From: Epiperipatus broadwayi
Taxonomy: Eukaryota > Onychophora > Udeonychophora > Euonychophora > Peripatidae
Assembly: GCA_028023455.1 (NCBI GenBank)
Contig: JAQFVV010000012.1
Span: forward strand, 3,438,023-3,502,022
DNA: 64,000 nucleotides
Direction of reading: 5' to 3'
Part shown: positions 35,720 to 46,044 of the stretch, piece after piece
How positions within the stretch are numbered: position 1 is the first letter of the stretch
Layout of the letters: every line of letters starts with the position of its first letter
Translations under genes and position numbers: made by a program
Notes under the pieces: model-generated
Databases searched by the model: none
Told to the model about the DNA's origin: nothing
What the model saw: the letters and a program-made list of their open reading frames with translations, nothing else

Positions 35720-38700
35720 AAATAATTATCAGTATTTTACCGTTAATTATTTACATTTTATATATTTTTTTTATAATGAGTATTATACTTTTACATTTAA
35801 TATATATATTTAAACTCTTTTTATGCTCCATACTAGTTCTCCATCTCTCCAACTCCCTATTTTTTATTAATGCATCTATTTTTCTATCCCATTCCTTGCC
35901 ACTATAACACTCAACAACTCTCCTAACTCAATCATCCCACCTTTTATATAAGTATACTGTCATAAAGTCTTTATCCACATCTTATGCAAACCATACTATC
36001 TTTCTCACCCATCTTGTCACCTGTTTTTTACTCATAACCCAATTAAAAACTATTTTGGCTATTTTTTTATTATCCGTAAATTGCAATCTACTGAACATTT
36101 TCATTTTGCTTTTTGCATCTCTCATATAAAAACTTAACCATCACATTTCTTATGAATTACCTCCTTTGCTGACCATACATCTGCATCTAATGCTAACACA
36201 TAATGCATCATTAGTGTAAGTTAATCCTGCTAGTGCAATTCCCTTTCATACAATTCTAGCTATATCATATTTATTATATGAAAACACTATTAGTTTATTT
36301 ATCAGTTTCTTTCTTTTCTTTACTTCATGTATCTTTTTTTAACATTTATCCAAGCAATTTCTCTGATTACTTAAGATGATTCCCAAATAGTTATACTTAT
36401 TCACAACATTTAACTTTATATTCCCCAATAAAAATATGTTCTTTTATCTTTCCCCAGAATTTATCATCATTAATTTTAATTTTCCATCACTAAATTTAAT
36501 CTCATCTCTTTATTCACTGATGTGCATGTCTTCAGCACAACTTCTATATCTTCTTTACTTTCAGTGCACCAGAAGATATTATTTTCAAATAAAGAACATG
36601 ATAATGTATATACTCCATTGCTATCTATTAATGATGTCTCTATTCCTCTTCCTAGTCTTTCTGTTGCTCTCTCCATTTTTCTCAAATATAACAAAAACAA
36701 AATCAGTGACATAAGGCATCCTTGTTTTAGTCCTATCTGATTTTTTAATTTTAACGATTCTATATTTTCTAATTGATACTATAGTAATTATTTACATACA
36801 ATCTCTTAATAAGATCCTTTACTAAACTTCCCCATGATTTATTTCTATTTACTCTATCATATGACTTCTATATATCTATAAAAACCATATATAACTGTCT
36901 ACATGTATTCCTACTCATAGTTATATGTTGTGTGATACAAATAAACTATCTCCTATACACATATACATTCTAAAACCTTCTTGCATTTATCCTACTATAT
37001 TATTTTCTTCCATCCACTTTGCAATCCTTCTAGCCACCATATATGCAAAAACTTTATATAACACTGAAGTTACCACTATTAGTCTATAATTGTTTAACTT
37101 TCTATGATCCTTACCTTTTTTAAAAAATAGTAGCCTTTCTCTTGTATTATTCCAGCTATTTGGAAATTCTCTTTTATGTCATCTCATTAAAACATGATAT
37201 ATTTAATTTTGCCCTTTCTTCTAAATTCTTCACCATCTCTGCTTTCCATCCATCTAAACCTCTTGCCTTTCCACTTTTAAATTTCTTCCCTGTCTCATTC
37301 AATTCATTTTATGCAAAAACAGATATTTCCATTACTATGTGCTTTCATGTTTGTTATCACTTTGCCTTTCTCTAATGTCTTTTCTATATCTATTGCATAC
37401 TTATATTGTCTCTAACTTTTTTTAGAGGTACACTCTATTCCCTTATCATCTAGTAATACTATTTCTCTCTCCTCCCTACATTCCTTTTTTTAAATATATT
37501 TCCAAAATGTTTTACTCCCATCTTTTCAATTTTTATTAATATTCTTCAACAATTTACTATATAATTTCCTTCTGTCTCTATAATTATCTATTTTAGACAA
37601 CTTCTTTTTTAAATACTTTTCGCATATAATATTAACATCTTTTTCACTTTCTTTATTTTTAATAGTACATTTATATTCTCTGCATATCTTTTCAATCTCT
37701 TTTATACTTTTACTAAATCTCACTTTTCTATTTTTTTTACTATTTTGAATTTTCTCATCTAAAACCCTATTTGCCACTTTTTCTACTTCACCACACCAGA
37801 CCTTATATTTATCCTCAACAAACTCTTCCATGATTTCTTCTACTTTTATTTTATATTTTTCTAACTTAGTTTTATCATTTATTCTCCATCCACATCTTCA
37901 CTATCCATTCTATTTTTACTACTATTTTCCATCACATTACTATTTTCTATTTTAAAGAAATTATGATCACTATTTACATACTCTCTTCATTATCAAACCC
38001 TTGAATTTTCCATGCTATATTCATTCCCTCTTTTTCTACTAATAAATAATCTATTGTGTGAAATATATTATATCCAGACTGTGTGTATTGTCCCTCATCA
38101 ATATTTGATAAATCCACAATGCTCAAATTCACTCTCTGACAAAAAGTCTTCAAAATCTATCCATTCTTGTTATCCATGCCTTCATTTTTGTTTTTACTAT
38201 GACCATTATTATCCCCTATAACAATTATTTTTCCACCTTTTTTTAAAACTCCATACATCCATAACTAGGCATTCATATATGCTACTGACTGTTCACTACA
38301 TAATAGTTTGATTATCTTCAGTGGCTATAAACACTATAGCCACCATCCATTCTTGTCTTCCTAACCTTGTCTCAAACCACAAATGTTCACTTAACAATAT
38401 TTAAATATTTTTGACATAAATCCTATACCACCACTCCTTTTTTCTTTTCTATTTATACTCTGCCATACCATGTCTTGAAGTGTAGGTTTTACTTCTTATT
38501 TTAGATGTGTTTCCACTACTGCTAATACCTCAAGCTCTTCATTTTTAACTGCTTTGTTTAATTCAGGCCATTTTTCTGATTTCCTACAACATTGCATATT
38601 CAAATATCCAAATTTAACAATTTCTTCTTTTCTTACTATTTTTTTAAAAATTCTCTTGAATCTTTCTTCTTTTTTACATTTGTAAGAAACTTGTTTATCA

Positions 38701-38760
38701 TTAATTTTACAGACAAATTCTCTCACCACATCTACATTTATATCTAAATTAGCTAGCCTT
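35720..38760 (-). pseudogene. LINE ORF2: endonuclease plus reverse transcriptase, multiply broken
   Basis: Order on the minus strand: YLNMQCCRKSEKWPELN and VVETHLK (38.5-38.6 kb, endonuclease start), GGIGFMSK (38.42 kb), VIGDNNGH (about 38.2 kb), a TIDYLL block (38.05 kb) and SDHN (37961-37971), all endonuclease landmarks. Then a Lys-rich linker (37526-37831), WNNTRERLLFFKKGK and KLNNYRLIVVTSVLYK (37.1 kb), FIDI-KSYDRVNR (36.87 kb), GLKQGC (36.73 kb) and LFENNIFW (36.59 kb), where FADD is expected. The catalytic DD has become NN. Stops and frameshifts are frequent. It would have nicked DNA and primed cDNA synthesis. Confidence 0.88.
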
Positions 38761-38869
38761 TGTTTATTTCTTACATCTCATCCATTCTTTTTTTTTTATA
38801 ATACTGCAATTTAAAATCCTAACCCCCTTTATAAGTTTTCTGAACTATAATTTTTTTTTTATAAATCAA

Positions 38870-39813
38870 ACTTCCTAATACTTCTCTTTTTTGTTTTGCT
38901 AAGTGCAATCCATCTTTACTATACAATTTTCTCTTACTAATAAAAAAAAATCTCACACATACTCAAACATAACATTATTTCTCTCACATATTTTTTTCAA
39001 TCTCTCATTTATAGAACATTCACTGTCTAATATATACTGATTGTCAAATCTTGGTAATAATCTAACTATTGCTACTCTTCTTTTAATCTTACTCAAATTA
39101 CTAATTAATTCTATATACTCATCCATTTAGTCTCTGATAGCTTTGACAAATTATTTGTCCCTACCATAACATAAACATCTTTATTCCCTCATTTCTTTAT
39201 CTTATCTGTAACATCTGTAATTATAACTCCATGCAAACATATTCTTACATACCTGTTTCTGTTTTCCCTTGCAATTACATCTCCACATCTTCTAATTAGC
39301 ATGTCTTCTATCAATACTGTATTATAGTTTAATTTTCCAACTTCATCCATGACATTCTTTCCTATCTTCTGGTATTCCTTACCGAGTTCTTCCTTATTGT
39401 TTTTATTCATCAATTTCTTAATCTGCTCACACTTCATTTTTAATGATTCTACATCTTTACAACTTTCTCAATCTTACTTGTTCTTTGGTTGACCATCTTC
39501 ATTTCACTACTTATTTTGTCATCCATATCTCATCACTCCATTAAAAACATACTCTATTCTATTTTCCTCAACTGCATTTTTTTTTATTTTCTCCTGACTT
39601 TCTCTTTAATCTATCTACACTTAGAAACCATTTTTTCACCTCTTTTATCACATTTACCCACAATCTATATAACCATACACCTATTACATTCTTCTTAGTC
39701 TTACTTAAGCATTTTAAATGATAAACATTATCACATATGGTACACTCTACCACAACATGCTTAATTACTTTCTGACCATTGTATGTACATTGTGGAATAC
39801 AAATGCAATTCAC
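38870..39813 (-). pseudogene. LINE ORF1: PHD-like finger plus SGNH/GDSL esterase domain
   Basis: The minus frame from 39813 has a Cys-His pattern CICIPQC..CTICDNVYHLKC, like the PHD-type finger in CR1-group ORF1 proteins, missing the last Cys. After a frame break come a coiled region and LIRRCGDVIAREN (39.3 kb). VYVMVGTNNLSKLSE follows (about 39147-39175), then RRVAIVRLLPRF and YILDSECSINERL (39.0-39.1 kb), then KDGLHLAKQK (about 38900). VGTNNL and DGLHL correspond to the third block and the Asp-His block of SGNH hydrolases. The protein probably binds LINE RNA or membranes; the esterase role in LINEs is unsettled. Stops near 38950 and frame changes show decay. Confidence 0.85.
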
Positions 39814-39830
39814 ATTTCTTATTTTTTAAC

Positions 39831-40575
39831 CTTTTAACCGCTAATTATATTATTGGTTGTATGAGGTAAAAATCAAATCTTTTAATTGGCCAACTCACAA
39901 ACTGAAGACAAAGCCTATTGTTAAAACATATTCGCCTATAATATTAAATTCAACTCAGATACGTTTATAAAAAGTATATTATTAATTTTTCAGGTTATGA
40001 AGAGAACGAAAGTTCTTTCAAAAATAAATTGCTATTTATTTATTCTAAAATATTCAATATCGGCAACATAAAAGCTATAATATAAACAAAAAGATCGACT
40101 TTTACGTTATAGAAAAGTAAATATTTCTTTTTACTACATCTTCAATATTTTTACTAAAATCTTCAATATTTTTCAAAAATAATTTTGTTTTTTTATTATT
40201 CTCTCTGAAAATAATTTTTAATTTCCATAAATATAATTTTATAATACTTAAAATTGGATTCGAAATGAAAATCTCAGCATTTTTCTTTATTTTCTTTGAT
40301 CAGGCGGTTTCTTTGTTCTTTCCAGCCAATCAGAATGTCTTTTTCGGCTGAGAGCTTGCTAAGAACCAATCACAAATAATGTTCTTTCTTTGTTTAGGTT
40401 TAAATGCGTTTTTTTTTATTTTTTACTTGTAAAATAAGTCGGAAGAGGTCACCATCTTACAGAACTTTTAAAAACCTCTTCAAAACGTATCGAACGAATT
40501 TTTTAGCATAAGAATCGGCTGAGTTAGAGTGACGTCAGATGTCTACGAGGAGCCTCGTAAAAAACAGTCTTTTGG
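39831..40575 (+). repeat. Repeat X, copy 1
   Basis: About 745 bp, matching 42517-43265 at high identity, starting CCGCTAATTATATTATTGG. It contains two CCAAT motifs (40325 and 40368 regions) and a full CRE-like palindrome TGACGTCA near 40531. It is therefore promoter-like and could be the 5' untranslated region of a retroelement; that is inference. It begins a few bases upstream of the LINE ORF1 start, in opposite orientation. After 40575 the two copies differ. Confidence 0.8.
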
Positions 40576-41087
40576 TTAAGTCCCCTACTCTATTTTTTTC
40601 TCTACTACTCTTCAAAGCCCTTTATACAAAAAGAGAAAAACTTTTTTTTAAAATGGTAATCAATAAACATGTTTCCTAATTTTAAGCCTCAAATGTTATC
40701 TTCTTTCTTAAATAAATCACTCTCTTTCTTAAATTGAAAAATTCTTTAGTAACAGACCAATTAAAAAAACTAACTAATCTTATATACAACTTAGTTTTAA
40801 AGTCCCCTTGCAGTAAACACACATACTAAAAAAATATTTTTTTTCCTTTTATATTAAAATGATACAACGAATCATATTCCAAACTTTAGCAATATTATTT
40901 CTGATCTTTCCAAATCCAATTAAATCTATCTCTCTTTATCCCAATTTTCTTTTTACATTCGCACACTAAGCAAAAAAAATTGGAGCCACAAAATTTTTTC
41001 TGATGATATTAAAAAAAATACAAAAACTTTAACTTATCTTCCAGAATAAATCAGCCATGTCAGGCACAGCATTGGAGCATTTTTTTT

Positions 41088-41092
<5 letters not shown>
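40576..41092. other. AT-rich DNA, nothing recognised
   Basis: No supported feature between repeat X and the (TA)n tract. Confidence 0.5.

Positions 41093-41161
<69 letters not shown>
41093..41161. repeat. (TA)n microsatellite
   Basis: About 69 bp of TA repeat after a T run. The 60-codon frame over it is repeat translation. Confidence 0.95.
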
Positions 41162-41163
<2 letters not shown>

Positions 41164-41379
41164 TGAGAATTTGTATAGCACTGCCTTCTTGTGTTCATAT
41201 ATCCTTAATTATATAAATGTTATACAAGCAAATATATAGCTATTTTTAAATAAATAGTTCTCAAATACATTTCTTTTGAATTGAATACAAATATACAGTG
41301 ATGGATTTATCTGTTACTTTAAGTTAGGTGTCAGTTTATAATCTGAAAGCTTGTATATTTTGTAGAGTGCATTAAAATG

Positions 41380-41381
<2 letters not shown>

Positions 41382-41424
<43 letters not shown>
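41382..41424. repeat. (AT)n microsatellite
   Basis: About 43 bp of pure AT repeat at the left edge of the MITE. Confidence 0.95.
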
Positions 41425-41428
<4 letters not shown>

Positions 41429-41673
41429 ATTATACAATTACAAATATCCAGTAACGCCCTCTGTTTAAAAGTCTATGTCTCAATAATAGTGAACTTCAAA
41501 ATGATATTGAAATACAAAGTAAATCAAACACAGAGCATGAAATTTTTAAATAAGCAAACATCGTTTAGCATACAACTTCAAATTGGTATCATTTTGAAGT
41601 TTCGCTATTATTGAGATATAGACTTTTAAACAGAGGGTGTTACTGGATATTTGTAATTGTATAATGGTTTATA
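41421..41673. mobile_element. MITE with 85-bp terminal inverted repeats
   Basis: Arms 41421-41505 and 41588-41673 are inverted copies with about four mismatches, ending TATAAACCATTAT. The spacer is about 82 bp. It is flanked by TA-rich DNA, consistent with a TA target, but the target duplication cannot be defined inside (AT)n. The LTR element starts 2 bp further on. Confidence 0.85.
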
Positions 41674-41674
41674 T

Positions 41675-42516
41675 TGTAATGAGCACAGACGTTCGTTACA
41701 TTGGGTTTTTTTTTATTTATTAAACATGAAAGTAAATTAAAAAGTTCGCATTTAAAAATTTTCTTTAAGAATTAAAAATTGAAATTAAATATCATCTTAA
41801 ACTCATATATATTAAATCGCACAGATAATGAAAGATTATTAAAATAAAACTTTATGAAAGAAAAAGTATTTTAAAACTAAATTTTAAAAAGATTTGGAGA
41901 TAAAATTATATCTTTAAATTTATCTTTAAATATATCTTTGATTTGGAAAACAGGTTAATTAATCAGAAATGGAAATGATAAATTTAATTAGTCAAATGTA
42001 AACCAGCCTTGGGCATTTAAATGTAAAAACATCGGACAGAAAGGAAAATAAAAACTTTTAGCAAATGAAATAAATCCATTGGGAAATCGGACCTCAATGA
42101 AAAGGATCATCATATCGATGACGTAATGTTAAGTCAATCTTTCAAAGTAATATAAAAGGACAAGTTTGGAAATTATTATTGATTATTTACGATGTGACAG
42201 ATATGTGTTAGTGCGGAAGTCAAGGAGAAGGGATTGAAAAAGACACACGTTCAATCCCTTCAGTTGTTATAAAATGGAAAAATGAAACATCGCTTTTCTT
42301 ATATTCAGAGGACCACAGGATCATCGGGAAATTTAACGCTGGATTTCAAATGGCAAGCAACTGTAAAAGATGAACATTTCTAAAACTGTAAGAACTTTAT
42401 AAAATATAACGAACAATATTAATTTGAAAAACACTAAGAACTTTAAATTTTAAACTTTCCGAGTATTTAATTGTTACAAATAGAATCCTATCTGACCAAA
42501 CTAAATTCTTTATTAA
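41675..42516 (+). repeat. 5' LTR, first part
   Basis: Matches 46045-46904, beginning TGTAATGAGCACAGACG. It contains a 12-bp hairpin GAAGGGATTGAA / TTCAATCCCTTC at 42227-42261 that is partly conserved in the other copies. Confidence 0.85.
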
Positions 42517-43357
42517 CCCTTAAACCGCTAATTATATTATTGGTTGTATGAGGTAAAAATCAAATCTTTTAATTGGCCAACTCACAAACTGAAGACAAAG
42601 CCTATTGTTAAAACATATTCGCCTATAATATTAAATTCAACTCAGATACTTTTATAAAAAGTATATTACTAATTTTTCAGGTTATGAAAGAGAATGAAAG
42701 TTCTTTCAAAAATAAATTGCTATTTATTTATTATAAAATATATTCAATTTCGGCAAATATAAAGCGAATGTCTAAACAAAAAAGTGCTGACGCAAACGCT
42801 TTTTTTCAATTTTACGATATGGAAAAGTAAAGATTTCTTTTTGTTAAATCTTAAATATTTTTACTAAAATCTTCAATATTTTTCGAAAATAATTTTGTTT
42901 TTTTAGTATTCTCTCTGAAAATCATTTGTAATTACTCAATATATACTTAATATTCTTTAAAATTATATTCGAAATGAAAATCTCAGCGTTTTTCTTTATT
43001 TTCTTTGATCAGGCGGTTTCTTTGTTCTTTCCAGCAATCAGAATGTCTTTTTCAGCTGAGAGCTGGCTGACAACCAATCACTGACAATGTTCTTTCTTTG
43101 TTTAGTTTTAAATGCCTTTTTTTTTTATTTTTTACTTGTAAAATAATTTGGAAAAGGGCACCATCTTACAGAACTTTTAAAAACCTAATCAATACCTGTC
43201 AAATGAATATTTTAGCATAAGAACTAGCAGAGTTAGAGTGATGTCAGATGTCGACGAGATGCCTCGTAAGAGGCTGTTGAAGAAGCAGGAGATGGCTTGC
43301 GCCAGTAACTTTCAGAAAAGTAATGACTTGATAATCATCGAGTGTAATTAAAAAAAA
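42517..43357 (+). mobile_element. Repeat X, copy 2, with a retroelement 3' tail
   Basis: Bases 42517-43265 match X copy 1. The following 43270-43357 (AAGCAGGAGATGGCTTGCG to GTGTAATT plus an A run) match the minus strand of 58405-58475. The A run makes that tail a 3' end. X copy 2 thus looks like a 5' region joined directly to a 3' end, as expected of an internally deleted or chimeric LINE/SINE insertion. It lies inside the 5' LTR. Confidence 0.75.
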
Positions 43358-45309
43358 ATATATCTTTAAATTTATCTTTAAATATATCTTTGATTTGGAA
43401 AACAGGTTAATTAATCAGAAATGGAAATGATAAATTTAATTAGTCAAATGTAAACCAGCCTTGGGCATTTAAATGTAAAAACATCGGTCAGATAGGAAAA
43501 CAATAAAAACTTTTAGCAAATGAAATAAATCCATTGGGAAATTGGACCTCAATGAAAAGAACCATCACATCGATGACGTAATGTTAAGTCAATCTTTCAA
43601 AGTAATGTAAAAGGACAAGTTTGGAAATTATTGGTTAATTATTATTGATTATTTATGATGTGACAGATATGTGTTAGTGCAGAAGTGAAGGAGAAGAGAT
43701 TGAAAAAGACGCACGTTCAATCCCTTCAGTTGTTGTAAAATGGAAAAATGAAACATCGCTTTTCTTATATTCAGAGGACCACAGGATCATCGTGAAATTT
43801 AACGCTGGATTTCAAATGGCAAGCAACTGTAAAAGATGAACATTTCTAAAACTGTAAGAACTTTATAAAATATAACGAACAATATTAATTTGAAAACACT
43901 AAGAACTTTAAATTTTAAACTTTCCTAGTATTTAATTGTTACAAATAGAATCCTATCTGACCAAACTAAATTCTTTATTAATAGTGTTATTTCATGTATT
44001 TTTTTTCTTATTTATGTAAAATCATTTCCATTTATTTAATTTTGTTCTTTAAGTTTATTTATGATTTCTGTTTTCCGATAACTTAAAATATATCAATGTT
44101 AAACTTAAATCAGGCGTGAATGGCTGTATAGATTTGTAAAGTTATATTAGGGGAGGGTAATCTTAGGTTATTTGTGTCATTGTTAAATTGGGTCAATGGA
44201 TTGGATATATTGATGTAGTTAGTAGATGTAGTCGGAGATTCGCTACTGGCAGAATCGCTTCATACGCCGCACTCTCCCATTTTCCCTATGGAAGGAATTA
44301 TAAGACACAACGCAGTTCCTTTCTATAGAGTTTTTTTTTTATTGCTCTTCTTGTCAGATAGATGTCATATTCCTATTTGACGAGAGGCAATTTCTTCTCT
44401 TAACTTTTTGGTGCCGCCGTATTTCGTATTACATTGAATACATCGATATATCAGATGGATTGGCACCAGTTTGGCTGCGACTTTTAGCCTAAGGTTAAAT
44501 AGGCATAGAATGTTTATTTTCAAAAGCAAATTTATGTAGTCTATTCATACTCGACACTAAATAAAAATGCATTAAATTTAAGTTGTTTATAGACGTTTGC
44601 ATGGATTCGTTATCGGTTAATTATGTTTTGGATTTCATATTTGATCAAAATATATAGACATTCCATAAATAATGATACCTTACTGGTGAGTATCTAAAAT
44701 GTATTTATTCGGATGTCTTTTAAGTTATTGGTGACAATGCAAGTATCTTATGGTGAATACTATTGGGTTACGTATAAATTTCCCTCCGCAATTGTCAGTA
44801 ATCAATAATTTTGTATTTTGATCGTTTATGTTTATTTTGAAATGTTTTTGACCGTGAAATCTATGTAACCGATCTATATTCAACATTATAAACAAGCTTT
44901 CATAAATTTATCTGTGCGAACTTAATTAAAATGTAAAATTAGAATATAATAGTAATTAAATGTAAATTAAAGTCAAAAATCAAAGTTAAAAATGTAGGTT
45001 AAATTTTGAAATGTAAAACTAATTCTAAAATAATTTTAAATCTTATATATATGTGAAATAAATAAATGTTTGTGTGTTAATTACTGGCAGTGGCTTATTT
45101 TATTCTTTTTTTATATATACTCTTAGATTATATTTTTAAATCTCTGCTATTCCACTGAGCTAGTGACATGGGCTAACGACCGGATGCAAAAAAAAAAATT
45201 TTTTTTTGACTTACGTATCTGCCTACTTTATAAATTTTTCTAGGTTCAAATGCCTAGATGGCGCCTTGTAGTGCAGATACTTTAAGTTTACCTTCTCCGG
45301 ATCATTACA
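43358..45309 (+). repeat. 5' LTR, second part
   Basis: Matches 46283-48235 nearly throughout and ends GGATCATTACA. Together with the first part it duplicates about 620 bp of LTR (bases 239-860) on both sides of repeat X. Confidence 0.85.
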
Positions 45310-46044
45310 ATTGGCTTTCCCAACTCGGGCCGATCTTTAATAAACCACAAATACCCTGAGCAAATTTTGTCAAAATGAAATATTTTATCTGTTTACATAA
45401 GTCGTATACTTTAAATCTTATAAAAGCACTGCCAGAAAGAAATTGTGCATATATATTAAACACGAGAAAGTATAAATAATTTTAAAACTAAATTTTGTTA
45501 AAAAAAAAAAAAAAGTCAAAAGATTGCAATAAGTATGTTTTTTTTGTTTGTTGATATATATTATGCTTTAACGTGTATAGGCGCGCACAGCCACGTAAGT
45601 TTACGATGGTAAATGTGGTATCTTACAGAGAGTACCGTTGGGAATTTACTTCTGTGTAATCCTATTTAAGCATTTTAATCAGTCATAAATAAGTTGGTGG
45701 TATTTATAATTGTGCTGCAAATATACACGTATAAATCCAATATCTTTCAAAATATATTTACTTCAATGCAACCTTCTTAAATAAATAATTTATAAAATAA
45801 CTTGCTTGTCATGCCATGTGTAAAAATAAAATGTATAAAATAAATAGAACTCTTGTGGGGAGGGGTGTAAACGTAAATCGTCCTTAGATAAGCGATAGTA
45901 AACATTTTTCTTTTTGTATATAATCTTTTTGTAAAATTATTAACCGGATGTTTTGTAAATGTCTTCGTCAATCGTGTACCGTAATTACTAACCCTAAGTA
46001 AAATTTTTTTTTTGATCATTTTTTTTTAAGCAACTTTACTGATA
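45310..46044 (+). other. Internal region of the LTR element, non-coding
   Basis: Starts with the primer-site-like TGGCTTTCCCAACTCGGG. No gag, protease, integrase or reverse transcriptase motif. An 80-codon minus frame (45777-46019) shows no domain. Movement would need proteins from an autonomous relative. Confidence 0.65.

Larger units (their letters stand above)
34677..39825 (-). mobile_element. Nearly full-length CR1/L2-like LINE, decayed, split by a fold-back
   Basis: A 5.1-kb LINE on the minus strand with ORF1, ORF2 and a 3' terminus of CATCACATCA-type repeats at 34677-34710. The 3' end is confirmed by an independent copy at 52189-52320, which shares GGGATGGAGCAG, the GCTAACA..TCTCTGG block and the same tail. 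ORF1 has a PHD-like finger and an SGNH esterase fold; ORF2 has an apurinic-type endonuclease and a reverse transcriptase. This ORF1 design is known in CR1-group LINEs. Many stops and frameshifts make it dead. A fold-back (35224-35646) interrupts the 3' part. Confidence 0.88.

Noticed and set aside
36436-37375. Several plus-strand frames of 70-90 codons
   Set aside because: Antisense to the minus-strand LINE reverse transcriptase, whose motifs are clear.
41057-41239. 60-codon plus-strand frame
   Set aside because: Translated (TA)n microsatellite.
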